In this document: positions 36,298 through 50,136 of the stretch, piece after piece | How the letters are laid out: each line of letters begins with the position of its first letter | Numbering within the stretch: the first letter of the stretch is position 1 | Assembly: GCA_002914805.1 (NCBI GenBank) | Contig: JXTB01000192.1 | Location: 653,110-717,109 of the forward strand | Source of the DNA: Parasponia andersonii | Lineage: Eukaryota > Streptophyta > Magnoliopsida > Rosales > Cannabaceae | DNA: 64,000 nucleotides | Direction: 5' to 3' | Position numbers and translations under genes: made by a program | Notes under the pieces: generated by a model | What the model saw: only the letters and a program-made list of their open reading frames with translations | Told to the model about the DNA's origin: nothing | Database searches by the model: none

Positions 36298-39200
36298 TTA
36301 AGATTGATTTGATGTAGCCGGGTTGGCTAACAAAGACGAAGATGCAAAACTCATAGTATCCGATGGATAAAAGAAGCTACCAGATGCCCTTGAACATGGA
36401 TCTCTCGGGTGACCCATGTAATCTGTCAAGGCTTGGAACCTTGACTGCTCACCATGAACACCTGGATCCAGAATCAACTCATGAACACGAGTGCGGCCTT
36501 CAAGCATGCTCACCACGGTAGACATGGTAGGCCGAAGTGCTGGTGATGCATTAGTGCATAGCAGAGCTACCTTAATCATTCTAATGGCCTCTTCCTTATA
36601 GAACTCAGACCCCAGCCTTGGGTCCACCAGTCCCATTAGTTCTCCTTTTTGTTGTGAAACAAGAGCCTGCAATAAGCAGCATATAGATTAAAAGGTGAAT
36701 GTGACAAAGAAAACAACAAATCGACCACTATACAAAATTTTGGTCGGTCTCAGTTCAGTTTCATTGCCCCATAGAACAAAGAACCAATCTAAAATGAATA
36801 CATAAAATAACTTCAAGGAATAATAGATGTAAATTTGATGATTAACGCATTAAACCAAAAACTCTGTAAAATTTGAGCATTTGACGGTGTGTTCTGTCCA
36901 ATGCAACTGTTTGTATGTCTGTTTCTAGCCAGATTTAACTAAGTCCAGTTACATGTTATGGTATTTCGCTGTGCCTCAAAAGATGATGGAAAGAATGCAG
37001 AATTAAAGATATCATATCATTTTAATTTCACCAAAGATAATTGAAAAACTGGACTTCACTAATAATGAAAACTGTGAACTACCATCCTTGTGCCTGACCA
37101 GAACCGACAGTTAAATGAAGTCCAACATAATTAGACTCAAAAGAAGTGTCAGATACAAATGGAGGTACAAGTACTGTAGAAAAGCTTCACAATAAGCAGT
37201 CTGGTTAGCTGCTTTCTCATCCGTGTTTTGGCATGCGTCAAGAACAATGCTCTGGGATAACAATAGGATAGAATTTTAACTTACCCAATCAAGAAGGCAA
37301 ACATAATCCTCATATGGGCCAAATTTTGTGTTTTTAATGCCAGCCACAATTTCCAATGCAACTATTCCAAAGCTGTAAACATCTGCTTTATGCGTTAAAT
37401 AACCCCATAATGCATACTCTGGTGCCATGTATCCTCTGCAAAACAAAAACTCATTTGAAACCTCTAGTTTAATCTACTATATTAAAAATACATCCTGAAT
37501 CAAGCCTAGTATGAGAATGGCCTAATCATATTATCTCAACTTGGGACTGCATTAATAAATAGATGAGTAAAACGGGAAAATGCCACTTCAACAAACCTGA
37601 AATATGGAGGTTGGTTCTTGACATATTGTTTCATATTAGAGAAGCACAAGGTATTACTGATAAAAAGAGAAATCCTTAAACACAAATCGAAGGCATATTT
37701 ACTACCTCAGTAATCAGCATAGCTCCTCAAAGGGTTAACTCTTATAAAAGTTTGATGAATAGTTTGCATTAATTGTAAAATTACGGGATAGGAAAAATAA
37801 TTCGATGTTATCTGTCCCAACACATGCAAGTATGGAGAATTACAAACTCCAGCTTAAACTTTATGTTTCAAGAATCATATAATTTCTGTAGAGTAAGGGT
37901 TGCTTGGAAAAACTTCCAATTTTTGTTTCTAAAAGTGGAATGAAGGTTAGAGATCTTCTCAATATGTTGTTTGAGAAAATCTATACCGTTCTTTTTTTCT
38001 TTTGCAAAATAAAAGGGATGAAAATATACAAAGCAAGCATAAATATCTCAAATCTAAGATTATCTTGCCATGTGCTTTAATAGGGAAAAGTTGAGCTGGT
38101 TTGAGATGAATGTAGGATTTATAAGGAAAGAAAGAAAGAAGGGCTACACTTACATGGTTCCAGCAACTCTGGTGGTAATATGGGTGTTATCCTCTTCATC
38201 CAGTTTAGCCAGACCAAAGTCTGAAATTTTAGGGTTAAGATCCCTATCAAGCAGTATATTCGTCGCTTTAATATCCCTATGAACAATTTTCAGTGGTGAT
38301 TCCTCTTGCAGGAAGGCCAGACCTCTTGCAATGCCAATACAGATTTTCTGCCTTCTTGGCCAGTCTAATTTCAGTTGACATTCTGCTGAACCTTTTTATC
38401 AATAAACATATCAAAGTCAATGATTCACCAAACTAGCACTCTAGATATGCCAGTTTGTTTAATTGATTAAGCTCACCAAATAAGGAATGTGCAAGGCTGT
38501 TATTTTCCATGTATTCGTACACCAACAACAATTGCTTTCCTTCAACACAACACCCATGCAATTTAACAAGATTTGGGTGTTGTAAAGCAGAAATCATGCC
38601 TATTTCGTTCACAAATTCCTGATTTCCTTGCTTTGATTTTGAAGATAGTTGTTTAACTGCAATAATTGTGCCATCTAATAACACACCCTATGACAAAAAA
38701 ATGATATTCAAGTCAGGTATACATGTACATACTCCTAGCAAAAATATAAACAAAATATAAAAAGGCTACAGACATTTATGGGAAACAAACCAGAGTTGCA
38801 GATACCTTGTATACCGATCCAAATCCACCTTCCCCGATCTTGTTAGCAGCATCAAAGTTATTTGTGGCCGTTTTAATTTGTCTAAATGTAAAGAAACCAG
38901 TTTGCAGGTCCAGACCTTTCAGAACTGTCAAAGCAACAAGTTTATGTCATGATGTACTGTCTTGTCACTAAGAATTTGAGTGTTGGGACCACATAGACAA
39001 TAATGGAATTATCTGGCTACAGTAGAAGTTGGAAATATAGCAGCTTCCAGTTAATTGTAATATTCTCTATATGCCGAAAGTTTTGAACAATACAAGGTTA
39101 CCTTGTTCTCTTGATGGCCTGTCTCCGAAACAACCTTTCCGCCAAAGAACACCTAAGCTCATAAAAATGAGGCATAATGCAGATACAACTCCAGCCAGAA

Positions 39201-42200
39201 TGAATTTATTGGTTTTGCTTTCATCAGGGGGCTTGAAATCTACAAAATAGGGGGGGGTGGAAATCAATGATTGGGATGTCGGTGAAAATCTCTCCTCAAA
39301 CTAGCATATATTATGACAATTGTGATGATGGTAATTGGCAGGGCAAGGTGGATTTCAAGTTAAAGGATTTCTAAACTTTAAGAGATGGAAACAACAGACA
39401 ACAGCTAAATAAATATATAAGAAACAAAAGCAACATGTATTTAGTGGAAAGACTTAGCAAAGGCATTTATTTTCACAATTGAATATTTCTTTCATTTCAT
39501 GACAACACACAACTAAACTTACTTACCAGACTCCACTGATATAGCTGATACAAGAGCACCATATATTCCTCGCTTTGGAACATTCGTTGTCCCTTTCCCA
39601 GCCCATCGGAAGACGATCTCTAATGTCTTATCATTAACAAATGCTTTAAATGTCTTAATCACTTCTTTATCAACTCCATTGGCTTCCTTTTTAATGTTAA
39701 AATCCTTCAACACCCGTTTTCCCTGCAATGAATTACCTTTATAAAATAAGTTCAAAGACAAAAATACTAGACTGAGCAATTTTTCAGAAACCATGCACGT
39801 CTGACCTTGTGAAGCAACAAAGATGAAAAAGTATTTAAAAGGAATGTATTTTATTCTGACAGTAAACAAAAGATAATAAGACATATAAAAATTAGCTTGG
39901 TAAGAGCTGAAGAAAACTTTATTTAAATTTACACATTAAAGTTTGATTAAATCATCTAAAGGCTTTTAACAAGGAAAGCATATACAGTAAGTAATCTTAC
40001 CCTCCTTAGATGAACATTAATTTTTTTTCCTTTTATGCCTGAGATAGTTTCCAATTTGGCCTTTCATAAAACAGTGTCAATAGAGCTCTATCAGCTGTAT
40101 TTTGGAAATCAAACACTTGTGTAGGAATCTCAAAACATAGAACATACCTACTTTATGATAGCATAGAGAAAATTATGGAGTATACACACAACCGCGAGTC
40201 TATTGTCTACTGTATCGAAAGGAGTTACCTCAAAGTATGTCTGGATACCTGGATATAAACATCAAAAATTCGCCTTCCAACACTGTAATATGATCTGTTG
40301 TCTCTATATACTATCTCCGCAAAGTGAAGTTTCACAGTATAATTTCCATTTGCTAAGCAACGAGCATAATATGTTAAGGATAGAGGAGACATGCGTGCTG
40401 CTGTATATAATTCAGAATTGTTCATTCTGAGTACTGATACATTATTTGCTATATGGTCCACTGTGGTACTCCTAACATCCCAAAAATTACCAGTGCTGCT
40501 AAATCCCCAATAGCCTACTGCATTCTGTACAAACTTTGCTGGACCTCCTGGATCTTCATCTCCTTCATACTTGATGTTTCCAATGGTGGTTCGTCTTCCA
40601 CCACAGTTAATATGCAATGAATATTGGTCTACAGCAAAACAACAAAAAATAAATAAAATAAAAAGAAAAAAAAGGACGAGATGAGACAGCTTGAAACATA
40701 TTTCATTTCACATGCATACCTTAGCTCTTATTGAGGACAAAGAAATAAACAAATAGAACAATATTTGATTACCTTTTGAACATGGACTCAGGCATTTGCT
40801 CAGTAATCTACATCAGAGTAGCAAAAAGAAGACACATTAAATTACGTAAAAATTTACTACCAAAAGGACATCATACTATTTTATTTTGCTTAGAAGCTTA
40901 CTGGCTGTTCTTTTTTGTAAAGGTTCGAAACAGATTTCTGATGAAAGAAAAAAAAAAAGCAGTTACTTTCACAATTTAAAAATAAATAAATAAACAAATA
41001 GTTAAGGAAACTGCAAAAGTAAAAGGAAAAGAAAGAGGAAAATAGAAAATCTTACAAAGAAGAAAACATAAAATCTTACAAGGTTTCTCGACAAGTTTGT
41101 GGAACAGAGATCTCAGAAAAATTGTTGTAAGAAAGATCTATTATGCTGCAGCCGAACGTGAAATTGTTCACTAGCTAATTTTAATATGAAAGTAGGAAAG
41201 ACACTGGTGTTTCACATGCCATAATTGACTTTATAGACCAAAATTTCTATCATTTGTAAGTCAGATACAAAGATAACTTATTTAACCAATTATCACTAAG
41301 CATAACTTCGAATGCCTGCCTCCTTTCAGCTAAAAAAGTTTGTAATGTATAGTTTTGTCAATCAATCCTGCAAATAGGAGTGTTCTTAGCCATATCTCTT
41401 GTGCAGATTAGCAGCATAAACCTCTTAAGAAGTCCAATTCTAGATATAGAACATTTCAATTATAAGGCCGAATAGAACTATACAATGTAATATGTATGTA
41501 TGTGTTCATGCATGTCCACATGTCTGACAACAATATCATATGATCAAAGGTAAATGATGAGAGAATGGAAAGAACACAAATAATTTCTGTAGATATAGAA
41601 TAGAAACATACTAGCGATTATCTCTGCTATTGATCCAGTCTGGAATAGGCCCAGTGAGCAGGTTGCTTGTCAGATATCTGGTTAATAGGCAATCCAGCAA
41701 CATGAGGAGATTTTAAAACAATTTTGCATTAAAGGATTCTTTTAACGTGTATCTTTCTTCCATTTTCCAAAGCACTCTCAATTTAAGTCTAAAAACTAAT
41801 TGTTTGTGGGCAACAATATATAAATAACAGTATTCTCTCACTTCTATGACTTACTTTCTATGCAACAATTCGATTACCATGCAGAATAGTACACGTATCA
41901 ACTCTTTCCTATGTAGTATTTAGTACTGTAGATTAGCCCCCTCCTCGGGACTCAGAGAGTAAGATCCCAAAGAGGCTGAAAGTTGTGCACAGATTTTGTT
42001 CTTCTTTTAACAGAGAATAGACTAACCAGAAGATGTGCTTCCATATGAACTTTAAAAGGAAAACTCGTAAAGCTAAATTACAATTTTATTTTGGTCATTA
42101 CATAATAATTGTACAAGCAATGGGAAAAGGCTCCTGCACATCATGTTAACCAACAGCAACCATCCTAACTAATTTAGTATCATTTTACTTACATGGTGGC

Positions 42201-45200
42201 CAAGCCCATTAGATCTGCAAAGTTTGGAATGTTTCCATCCAATCTGTTAAAGCTAAGATCTCTGCAAGATAAAACACCATGTCATGACATATAAAAGTTG
42301 TGATTTCTGATTTCTAAAACTCCTTAAAACGCTGTCTCATAGCTAATGCTTACTTTGGACAATTAAGTTATATTGAACTCGAAAACCATATCTTATCATC
42401 TTGCTGTAACCTTCTTTTTGCAATAAAATTTTTCTCTGTTTCCTATCAAGAGAAAAGAANTATTAAAAGATATAATAAAACCTATACGTCAAACAATAAC
42501 ATATGTGAATAAAAGAGAGTACTTGACATAGTTCAATACTACATTGAACTAAATAGATAAAATAAAGATTAATAGACTACAAAGGGGAATTTTAGTTGGT
42601 TAAGAAATTAGATATTTATAACAATATACTTGCCAATTGAGTTAATCTAAAACTATTTGCCACCTCTATTGAAAACTAGTACTAAGTTTAATATGCAAAA
42701 AAAAAAAAAAAAAAAAAAGAAAAAAACTTGAAAACCATATCTCGCATTGGAAAGCAAAAAGCTAAAAACTCAATTATTTTAGTTGTAGTTATCTGTTATA
42801 ACTTTCGGTTCTATAACTTTCGGTTCTGTAACACATTTGAAGTAATAACTCCCAAAGCTGCTTCAAACTATTGACGTTCTAAAGAAACATAGGATATATT
42901 ACCACAGTAATTTCAGCATTGGAATGCTACCTAGAAGTTAACTACTTAAGTTAAGCATGAAATGTTCAGTTGAAGAACAAATCAATAAACTTAAAAATAT
43001 GATTTCTAAAAGTCTGGACGTAAAAATCTAAATTCAATTATGCTTACCATAAACGTTATTCCTTCTCCAAAATTAATAAGAATTACACAGAACAAAACTT
43101 GAAGAAAAAAGAAGAAAGAAGCATTACAGTGTTATCAGCCTTGTCATTGTAGATATATAATCCGGAATTCTTCCTCTTAAATTACAGCTTCTCAACATCC
43201 TGCAATCTCAAGTACTCATATAAGCTCAATATTTCGAGTCTAATTGTTGATTATCCTAAATAGAAATCATTCTGGAAAATAAAAGATGGCTCACAGTCTC
43301 TCCATGTTTTTCATGCTTCTCAAGTCTGGAAACTCTGAGCTGCCACCATTTAAGTCGGTAATCCTTCTGCAAAGAGTCGCATTATTATAGTTGTGAGACA
43401 TTCAAATATCTTAGCAAATTAAGGTTTGAAAAGAATGTGAAGATTCTGAGAAGAGAATCGCAACTACAGAACTAACTACCATTGCTAAGAACTCACAGTT
43501 GTGTTAAGTTATTCAAGACCGAAAGACTATAAGGAATCGGCCCTCCAAAGCCACTTGCTTGCATCTCTCTGTTAACAACATGATTTCAACATGTAAAGGT
43601 CCACATGCTTCTTACTTTAAGAGATGTGGAATGCATAATGTCGGAGAAAAAGATCTTACAAAACTGTAAGTTGTTTCCAACTCTGGAAAAAATCAGGTAT
43701 TCTCCCAGTGAAGTTGTTGCTGCCAATCCTCCTAGACGTAACCAAAATAGAAAACATACGATTTGAGTGACACAAACCCCGTGATTTTTCAAAGAATATC
43801 TCAGAGTTATTACATAGTAAGTAACACTTACAGTACTTGTAATTTGGTCAGATTAGTGAGACTCCCAGGCAATTCTCCAGTGAGACTATTAGCACTAAGA
43901 AAGCTGCAGTTATCCACAGGCAAGACAAACCTTAACAACTTGTCTAGCTAGAATTTAAATAAGAAAATTAAAAATGATCAAAAAAATGAAGTCATGCAAG
44001 TAAAAGCACAAAGAGAAACAGAGTACTAAAACTTATAACTGACAGGCTCTCCAAGTTCACCAATTTTCCGAACTCCGGGGGAACTGCTCCAGAAAACAAG
44101 TTGCTCTCTAGAGACCTGAAAAACATAGTTTTTATGGGTCAAGCCAATAACATTTCAATATGATTATGAACAGGTATAGAAGCGCCTAAAAAGAGAGAGG
44201 TTTTGACCATACAAATCTTTGAGAGTGGTTATGTCTCCCAAAAAGCCAGGTATTGTTCCTGATAAATTGTTGGCACCGATGAGCCTGCAGTGGATCCTTT
44301 CTATTATTACAATAACTATGCAAATTTATAGGAAACCACCTTGAGCATGAAGAACACAGAGAACTTTACAGTTGTTCCAACTTTGTAGAAGCCCATTCAT
44401 GAGGTATTGAACCACTGAGGTAGTTCTGGCCCAAATTACTATAAGCAGTAAGGATAAATACTATCAGTACAAAAATGTAATGGTTTGAGGTGGTCACGAT
44501 TAATGACTGAAAAAAGTAATTCCATACACTTGCTTAAGGTAAGGCAGCTTTGCCAATGAGGGTGGAAGCACACCATCAAGATCCTGCCCGACGAAAGAAC
44601 TGCATGATTCAGAAAAGAAGTGTTTGTACATCAAAAACTCAAAACAATAATGTCAAGGAACAAGGAAAAGCCCGACTATATTGTTGGTTTCCTAGAAAAA
44701 CAAGAAACGGGGTTGAATATCACAGAAAATACTTAGGGGAACAAAATCACTAAAATAAATCAAACTAGACATGATCGACAATGAATGTCATACATGCCAA
44801 GTCATTTCAGTTAGACACCATAATCATCAATCCATGATCACACGTTTTTTGCTTGATTTGCCACAATACAATACTACAATGTACAACATCATAGTTCGCA
44901 ATCATAGTACTATGATTTTCACTTTATATCATCAATGTCATTCAATAAGAACTAAGTTAAAGGAAAGGGAGTATTACATGCTTTGGACATGGCATACATT
45001 GGCAGAGATGGAGCAATTGCAGATGATAGTATTGAAATACTGATCTGTATGTGGGCTATCAACGGTCGTTTTATTACTGCACGGATCACTGAAGTTCCAG
45101 TCTTTTTTATTCAGCTGAGAAGCTATTTCTTTAATGGCTTGTACTGCGTTTACAAATCAAAATTCATTATTTTTTGTTTTCCTTGAATCATTTCAAGAAC

Positions 45201-45979
45201 AGTTTGACATTTTTTCAAGCCTGCGGCTTTTTATTATGTAAGAATAGGACAAATTTCCACATGATGGAAAAAAGTGTGTAAACTGAAAATGGAAAGGAGA
45301 CTTTTATAAATAACAATCTCAACTAGAAGTTTTATAAGAACTTGAAACTTGAAAATGTCGAATTATCTATTTCTACTTTGAAGTAAACACAAAGTTGCTC
45401 GAAATTTTTTTTTTTTTTTTAAATATTGAGACTTTTTTTAATTCCACAAATAAATAAATCTTAATAACATATTACCTGAAACTAAACAAAAGTAATCCAG
45501 TTTTAGTCCATAATCACATCCGAAAATAGTCAAAGATATTTTATTCCTTAGAAACTAATGAGGTAAGTAGTCAGATCACTCGCATCAGGTTCCTTCCCAG
45601 AGTCAAAAAGCAGAAGGGCCCAGGCCCCTTTCTCTTTGGAAGGAGACTGTCAATTATCAGGAGACTCATTTCAAACCAAATATGCAGTAATCAAAACCAA
45701 CCAATCATCTGTCATTGACCAAACACCAAAAAGAACCCAAAATAGAGAGGAAAAAGAAAGTCAAACCCAACTCCATGCATGTTACTAGCACAAGATTTCA
45801 TTCACTGTAAAGCATAAGAAAAAGAAGACGACTATGACTTTGGTACCTTCATAATGGGGAAGACTCAGCGTTCCGGTTTGAGCTCTTGATGCGGTGGAAC
45901 CCACCACCAGCTCCATGGATACAAGTAGGAGTAGGAGTAATATAATCACATGGGCATGGCTAAAGAAGATGGTCTTCAT
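36298..45979 (-). CDS. LRR-malectin receptor-like kinase B (LRR-VIII-2 class)
   Basis: Second tandem receptor kinase, same architecture as A. Exon 1 (45,847-45,979) gives a strongly hydrophobic signal peptide. Exon 2 is 44,978-45,143. LRR exons run from about 44,600 to 41,080. Malectin exons are 40,249-40,628 and 39,527-39,722, the transmembrane exon 39,102-39,239, and kinase exons 38,806-38,924, 38,477-38,687, 38,154-38,391, 37,285-37,435 and 36,298-36,665. [13 protein letters not shown] and DFGLAK are present, so an active RD kinase is expected. It is the longest copy because of large introns, notably about 0.9 kb at 42,263-43,127 with an A run and one unresolved base (N) at 42,460. The first malectin exon has one extra codon relative to A and C. 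The C-terminal tail differs from A and C after the kinase core. Confidence 0.9.
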
Positions 45980-46544
45980 TTTGAGTCCTTTTTTTTTTTT
46001 TTTTTTTCCGGCTTTGAAGTGATGATGCATTAACGAAGAACAAAACAACCCAGTTTTTTCTTATGGTCAGCCATTTCTTATTTGCTGGTCTTTCACCATT
46101 GTACTTCTTTGTTCACATTCTCATCAGAAGAATTGATTTTTCACGTGGACGAGCAGGTCCAGTAAGCCACCACCCATCATTTGTCGGTTAACTCCTAAGC
46201 CAAACATTTTTTATTTGATATATGTCACATTTTTTACCATTTAGTGTAATTTTTATTTTGAGAAGAACTCGGGCCAGGGAGGCAAATCTTCAAACTTGAA
46301 TAACTCTGTTTCCAGTTCCCAAAAAAACAAAAAAAAAAAAAATGGTTCTGTATACGAGTGTGGTCCTCATACACACATAGACAAGAAATAAATAAGATTT
46401 TAGATAGCATATTTTGGAGGATATAAGATTATTTATTACTTCCGACGGTTTTATTATCGAGTAAAAAGTAAAAGAGGATATAAGATTTACACTGGGTAAG
46501 TCTAGATATGGGAAGATAGAGAATATTTTATGCTTTTATTCAGA
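45980..46544. other. upstream region of kinase B
   Basis: Promoter-side spacer of kinase B; no gene. A G-box core CACGTG lies at 46,142-46,147, about 165 bases upstream of the ATG. It could bind bZIP or bHLH factors, but a single six-base match is weak evidence. Confidence 0.4.
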
Positions 46545-46990
46545 GTAGCCGCCAACTAGTAATGGTCTGTAGAACAGATCTGCAAGAAAAGATATCTAAA
46601 CTAACTTATTATAACACTTAAAAGGTCAATCACTTTGGTCTAACAGAGTCTAGAAGTCAGAGACATAATGTGTTATAAAGATAGATTTTTCTTAAGGCAT
46701 TGATGGGATTTACAGTACACAACAAGACATAGTAAAATCAAACTGGTTAGTAAGATTAAGTTTGAAAAGCTCCTATTTTGGATAAAGGAAGACATAGTTC
46801 AATCAAAATGGTTAGTAAGCTAAGCTTCGAGTTGCCGTCCATTATGGAGTTACGTTTGCTTACTACTGAGATCAAAGATTAAGTTGATGCAAATGGGATT
46901 GTTAAAGAGGAATTGTTAAACCTTGCGGTGTCAGATGAATAAAAGAAGCTCTGAGATTCTCTTGAACTTTGGATTTTCTGAACTGATCAA
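46545..46990 (-). pseudogene. relic of the 3' end of a fourth LRR receptor kinase
   Basis: About 440 bases that align with the 3' end of kinase C (49,815-50,250). Shared wording runs through the 3' UTR (GCCAACTAG..GGTCTGT..AGATCTGCA, GGTCAATCACTTTGGTC) and into the last 30-45 codons (AGAAGCTCTGAGATTC, AACTGATC). Homology stops abruptly near 46,990 beside a TTCATTCATTCG and (GT)n stretch, so kinase core, membrane and ectodomain are missing. The normal stop position has drifted. The relic lies directly downstream of the LHCB7-like gene, in the same orientation as A, B and C. It is most simply the remnant of a deleted tandem copy. Non-functional. Confidence 0.85.
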
Positions 46991-47265
46991 TGTTCATTCA
47001 TTCATTCGCGCGTGTGTGTGTGTGTGTTTACTTAAATATTTAAGAATTGAACTTCAGTAAATCCTCCCCCACATACTTTAGTTAAATTGATAGGAAATAA
47101 ATAACGAAATAAATTAAGTCATATGGAGTGCTAGCTATAGCTAGAGTGTCTTCCCTTTTCCTCTTAAATTAAAGGAAGCAAAGTTGTTCAAAATAATATG
47201 GTACACAATATCTACAATCATAGAGTACAGAGGCTGGTCAACAAAAGAAAAAAGAAAAGAAAGAA

Positions 47266-48664
47266 TTAATTAAGAATTTGAAAGATGTTGTTGTGGAAGG
47301 GATCAGAAACATGGTCAATAAGGTTCTGAACTGGACCTTTGCCTGTGAAAGCGGCTTGGGCGTAAAATCCCAGCCAGGCAATCATGGCAAGGCGGCCGTT
47401 TTTAATCTCCTTGACCTTCAACTCCTCAAATGCTAGAGGGTCGTTGGAGAGGTTCAAGGGATCAAACAGTGCTCCTCCAGGATAATTGATATCTCCTGGT
47501 AGATAAATTCCAAGGGGTTCCAATGCCTCAATTCCGCAATATCGTGCATATTCGGGCCCAACCTAGTCAGTCACCAAAACCACAACACCATTGTGTTACT
47601 ATTTACATTCCTATGGTTTTGCAAATCAAAAGGCAGTTAGTCCATTACATACCATGAGAATGGCCTGGCAGATGGCGATGACAACTACTCCTTGGCTTCC
47701 AGCCAAATGGAGTCCCGGGATCCCAAGGTACTCCAATGTCTCTCCCTTGAGCTTGGAATACCCAACTCGCCACCAGACAGGTTCTGCCAAGTGAAAGGCT
47801 CCGACAAGGTCTAATATTTCGGGAATCAAAGCACCAAGGGATGCCAGCATGGCCCAACGAGCATGGAGTATTTCGAAACTGAGCTTTGCCAAGTGTGAGA
47901 ATTGACGTTACTAGTTATTAGTTATAGTTATGGTTATGGTTACTATAAACTAAACTATAAATACTAGTAAGTAAGTAAGTTACTAACTTACTTGAAATAT
48001 TTTTGAAAAGCAATGGGATCCTTGCTGAGACCGGCAATGTCAAAACCGTAATCACCAGCTACTTGTCCAGTAAGATAGGGAGGATAATCATAAGGAATGG
48101 GACCAAGCCAGCGAGGACGATCTTCTCCATACCACAAGCTGAAATCAAATCAAATCAAAGTAATAACATCGTATATATATAGTATGGTTATATATATATA
48201 TATATATATAGTGAGTACTGGATCAAGTAAATGGTAAATGGTTAAATGGTTAAAAGCAACCTCTGTTGCCTGGCCTTTTGGGCCAAAGCCCTGAAGTTGG
48301 CAGAATTCTCCACAGCGAGTTTCTTCTTTTCTAGCAATCGTCTCTGAAGAGATTCCCCAAGTGGGCTGTTGGCTATGGCTTTGACAGCGGTGAAAGGAAT
48401 GGCAGAGAATACCAAAACACCAGCAAGCTTCAGTTGAGTTGAGATCAATTCAATTCATTAGAAAGTTAAAACTCCTTTACTTAGTTACTTTACTTATTTC
48501 ATCATCATCATCATCATCAAACTAAACTGGTGTTACCCTTAAAGCTTTATTTAGCTTTAGCTTTGGCTTTAGACATATGGTAAAAAGGTAAATTATGAAT
48601 GAATTTACCTCTTGCCATGAAGCTTTGCAGACATTCCTCTTGGCCTTGGCCTTGGCCTTGGCCC

Positions 48665-48712
<48 letters not shown>

Positions 48713-48818
48713 AAGAGTAAGAGTTAGAGTAAGAGGAGAATGGATTCTTTGGCCTTCGATGCCAAGAAGACCAAACGCCACCCACACCATGTGGCTGTGG
48801 ACGAATCACCAGCTCCAT
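47266..48818 (-). CDS. LHCB7: LHCB7-like chlorophyll a/b-binding protein
   Basis: Nuclear gene for a thylakoid light-harvesting protein of about 348 residues. Five exons with GT-AG sites: 48,609-48,818, 48,261-48,427, 47,992-48,138, 47,653-47,878 and 47,266-47,562. Phases join cleanly (the exon 3/4 join gives NFEILHARW). Membrane helix motifs are clear: [10 protein letters not shown] (first chlorophyll-binding helix), a middle hydrophobic helix, and [12 protein letters not shown] (third). The long insert between the helices and the phrase [15 protein letters not shown] fit LHCB7 rather than the abundant LHCB1-6; this is from family memory. The transit peptide is odd: eleven consecutive Asn codons (AAC) and an Ala-Lys repeat coded by a GGCCAA hexamer repeat. 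The Met at 48,818 is chosen because it starts an N-terminus of normal transit-peptide type; an upstream in-frame start reaching 48,908 seems less likely. Confidence 0.88.
48641..48712. repeat. two adjacent coding microsatellites in the LHCB7-like transit peptide
   Basis: A hexamer repeat GGCCTT (x3-4) at about 48,641-48,662 and a (GTT)n run at about 48,671-48,712, interrupted by GAT near its left end. On the coding strand they give Ala-Lys and Asn runs. Confidence 0.9.
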
Positions 48819-49814
48819 GATGACATATGACAATGAGAATGAGAAGAATGAGAATGAGATGTCCAAGTAACACTTCCAATGGGCTACTGGACCTTTTCTA
48901 CCTATCAAATCATACCATTACCCAACATGGGCTTCTTACCATACTTCACCAACTGAAATTTAAGCTCATTACACTTTTTTTATTATTATTTTCTTTATTT
49001 TTCACCACTACTTTTTTTTCATCTCATTTTCAATAAATACCCGTTTTATAGGTGTACATTTTATTATGTCTACAATAATGTGTGGTATACATCTACTGAT
49101 TTACCCTTATCTACTCAACATTTACCATGTAAATATAAACCTATTGTACACTTTATGAAATGTATACCGATTTATAACAAAATCCTACGTTTTTTTTTTT
49201 TTAACTTCATTTTAAGATTTTGTCTTTGACCTATTTAATTATGATATGTTTTTTCAATCATCCTTTTTTTTTTTTGTGTAAAAGTGGCTGTTTTTTGGTA
49301 GATCAGTTTTTGCGTATTAATTTTATTAGTAAATCATAAATATATGTATACCAATTCATATCAGTACATCAATGTTTGTCTATTATTATATCAATTTCGT
49401 ATTGGTATATCAATTATTGTGGGTTAGTATATCATTATTATATTAACTTTATCGATATAAGCTTTTTTTTCTCATAAACTGATAATTTGATATAAATGTT
49501 TAAAAATTGATATATTTATACTTTGTTCAATTTATATCTTGTATTTTGGTTATTATCAACATTGATTATTAGATTTATAATCTATTACAAATTTATACCC
49601 TGACACCAATTTAAATCAGTTTTTATGTAGTTTATTTTTAATTTTTTACACGACATCTTAGTAAATTAACTGCTCTAAATTAATGTCAATATATAAATTT
49701 GTAACAAGATTTCAAATCTAAATGTCAATATTGATAATAACCAAAACACAAGATATAATTTGAACAAAGTGTCAAAATACAAGGTATAAAAATAATAATA
49801 TCCTTTAATTAAAT
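48819..49814. other. spacer between LHCB7-like gene and kinase C
   Basis: AT-rich; no gene. Diverged repeats of TATACCAATT/TATATCAATT-type phrases between about 49,330 and 49,520 suggest a degenerate short repeat. The LHCB7 promoter should lie near 48,830-49,100 but no clear box is seen. Confidence 0.45.
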
Positions 49815-50136
49815 AAGAGCAGCCAACTAGAACTGGTCTGTTAGACCAGATCTGCAGGATAAGAAATGTAGATAAAAGATTAAAAGAAATTATGGTCAAT
49901 CACTTTGGTCCGGCAGAATCTAGAATATATAGGCAAAGACACATCTTTGTTATAAAGATACATTATTCCTGAATCATTGACTAGATGTAGTCAACAACAG
50001 AGTACAATCAAACTAGCACATTATTTACAATTTGGACAAATTAATGAACGTGGGTTAAAACCAAAGAAAACTTGCTTTGCATAATAAGGAGCTTCGAGTC
50101 ATAGATTATCAAGTTACATTTGCTTGCTACTGAGAT

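Noticed and set aside
42460-42460. Single unresolved base (N) in a kinase B intron
   Set aside because: Marks sequence uncertainty beside homopolymers; no biological meaning.
46142-46147. G-box CACGTG upstream of kinase B as a proven light or stress element
   Set aside because: One six-base match is expected by chance in a window of this size; noted only as a possibility.
48816-48908. Upstream in-frame start for the LHCB7-like protein
   Set aside because: It would add a hydrophobic Phe/Ser-rich leader unlike a transit peptide; the Met at 48,818 is the better start.
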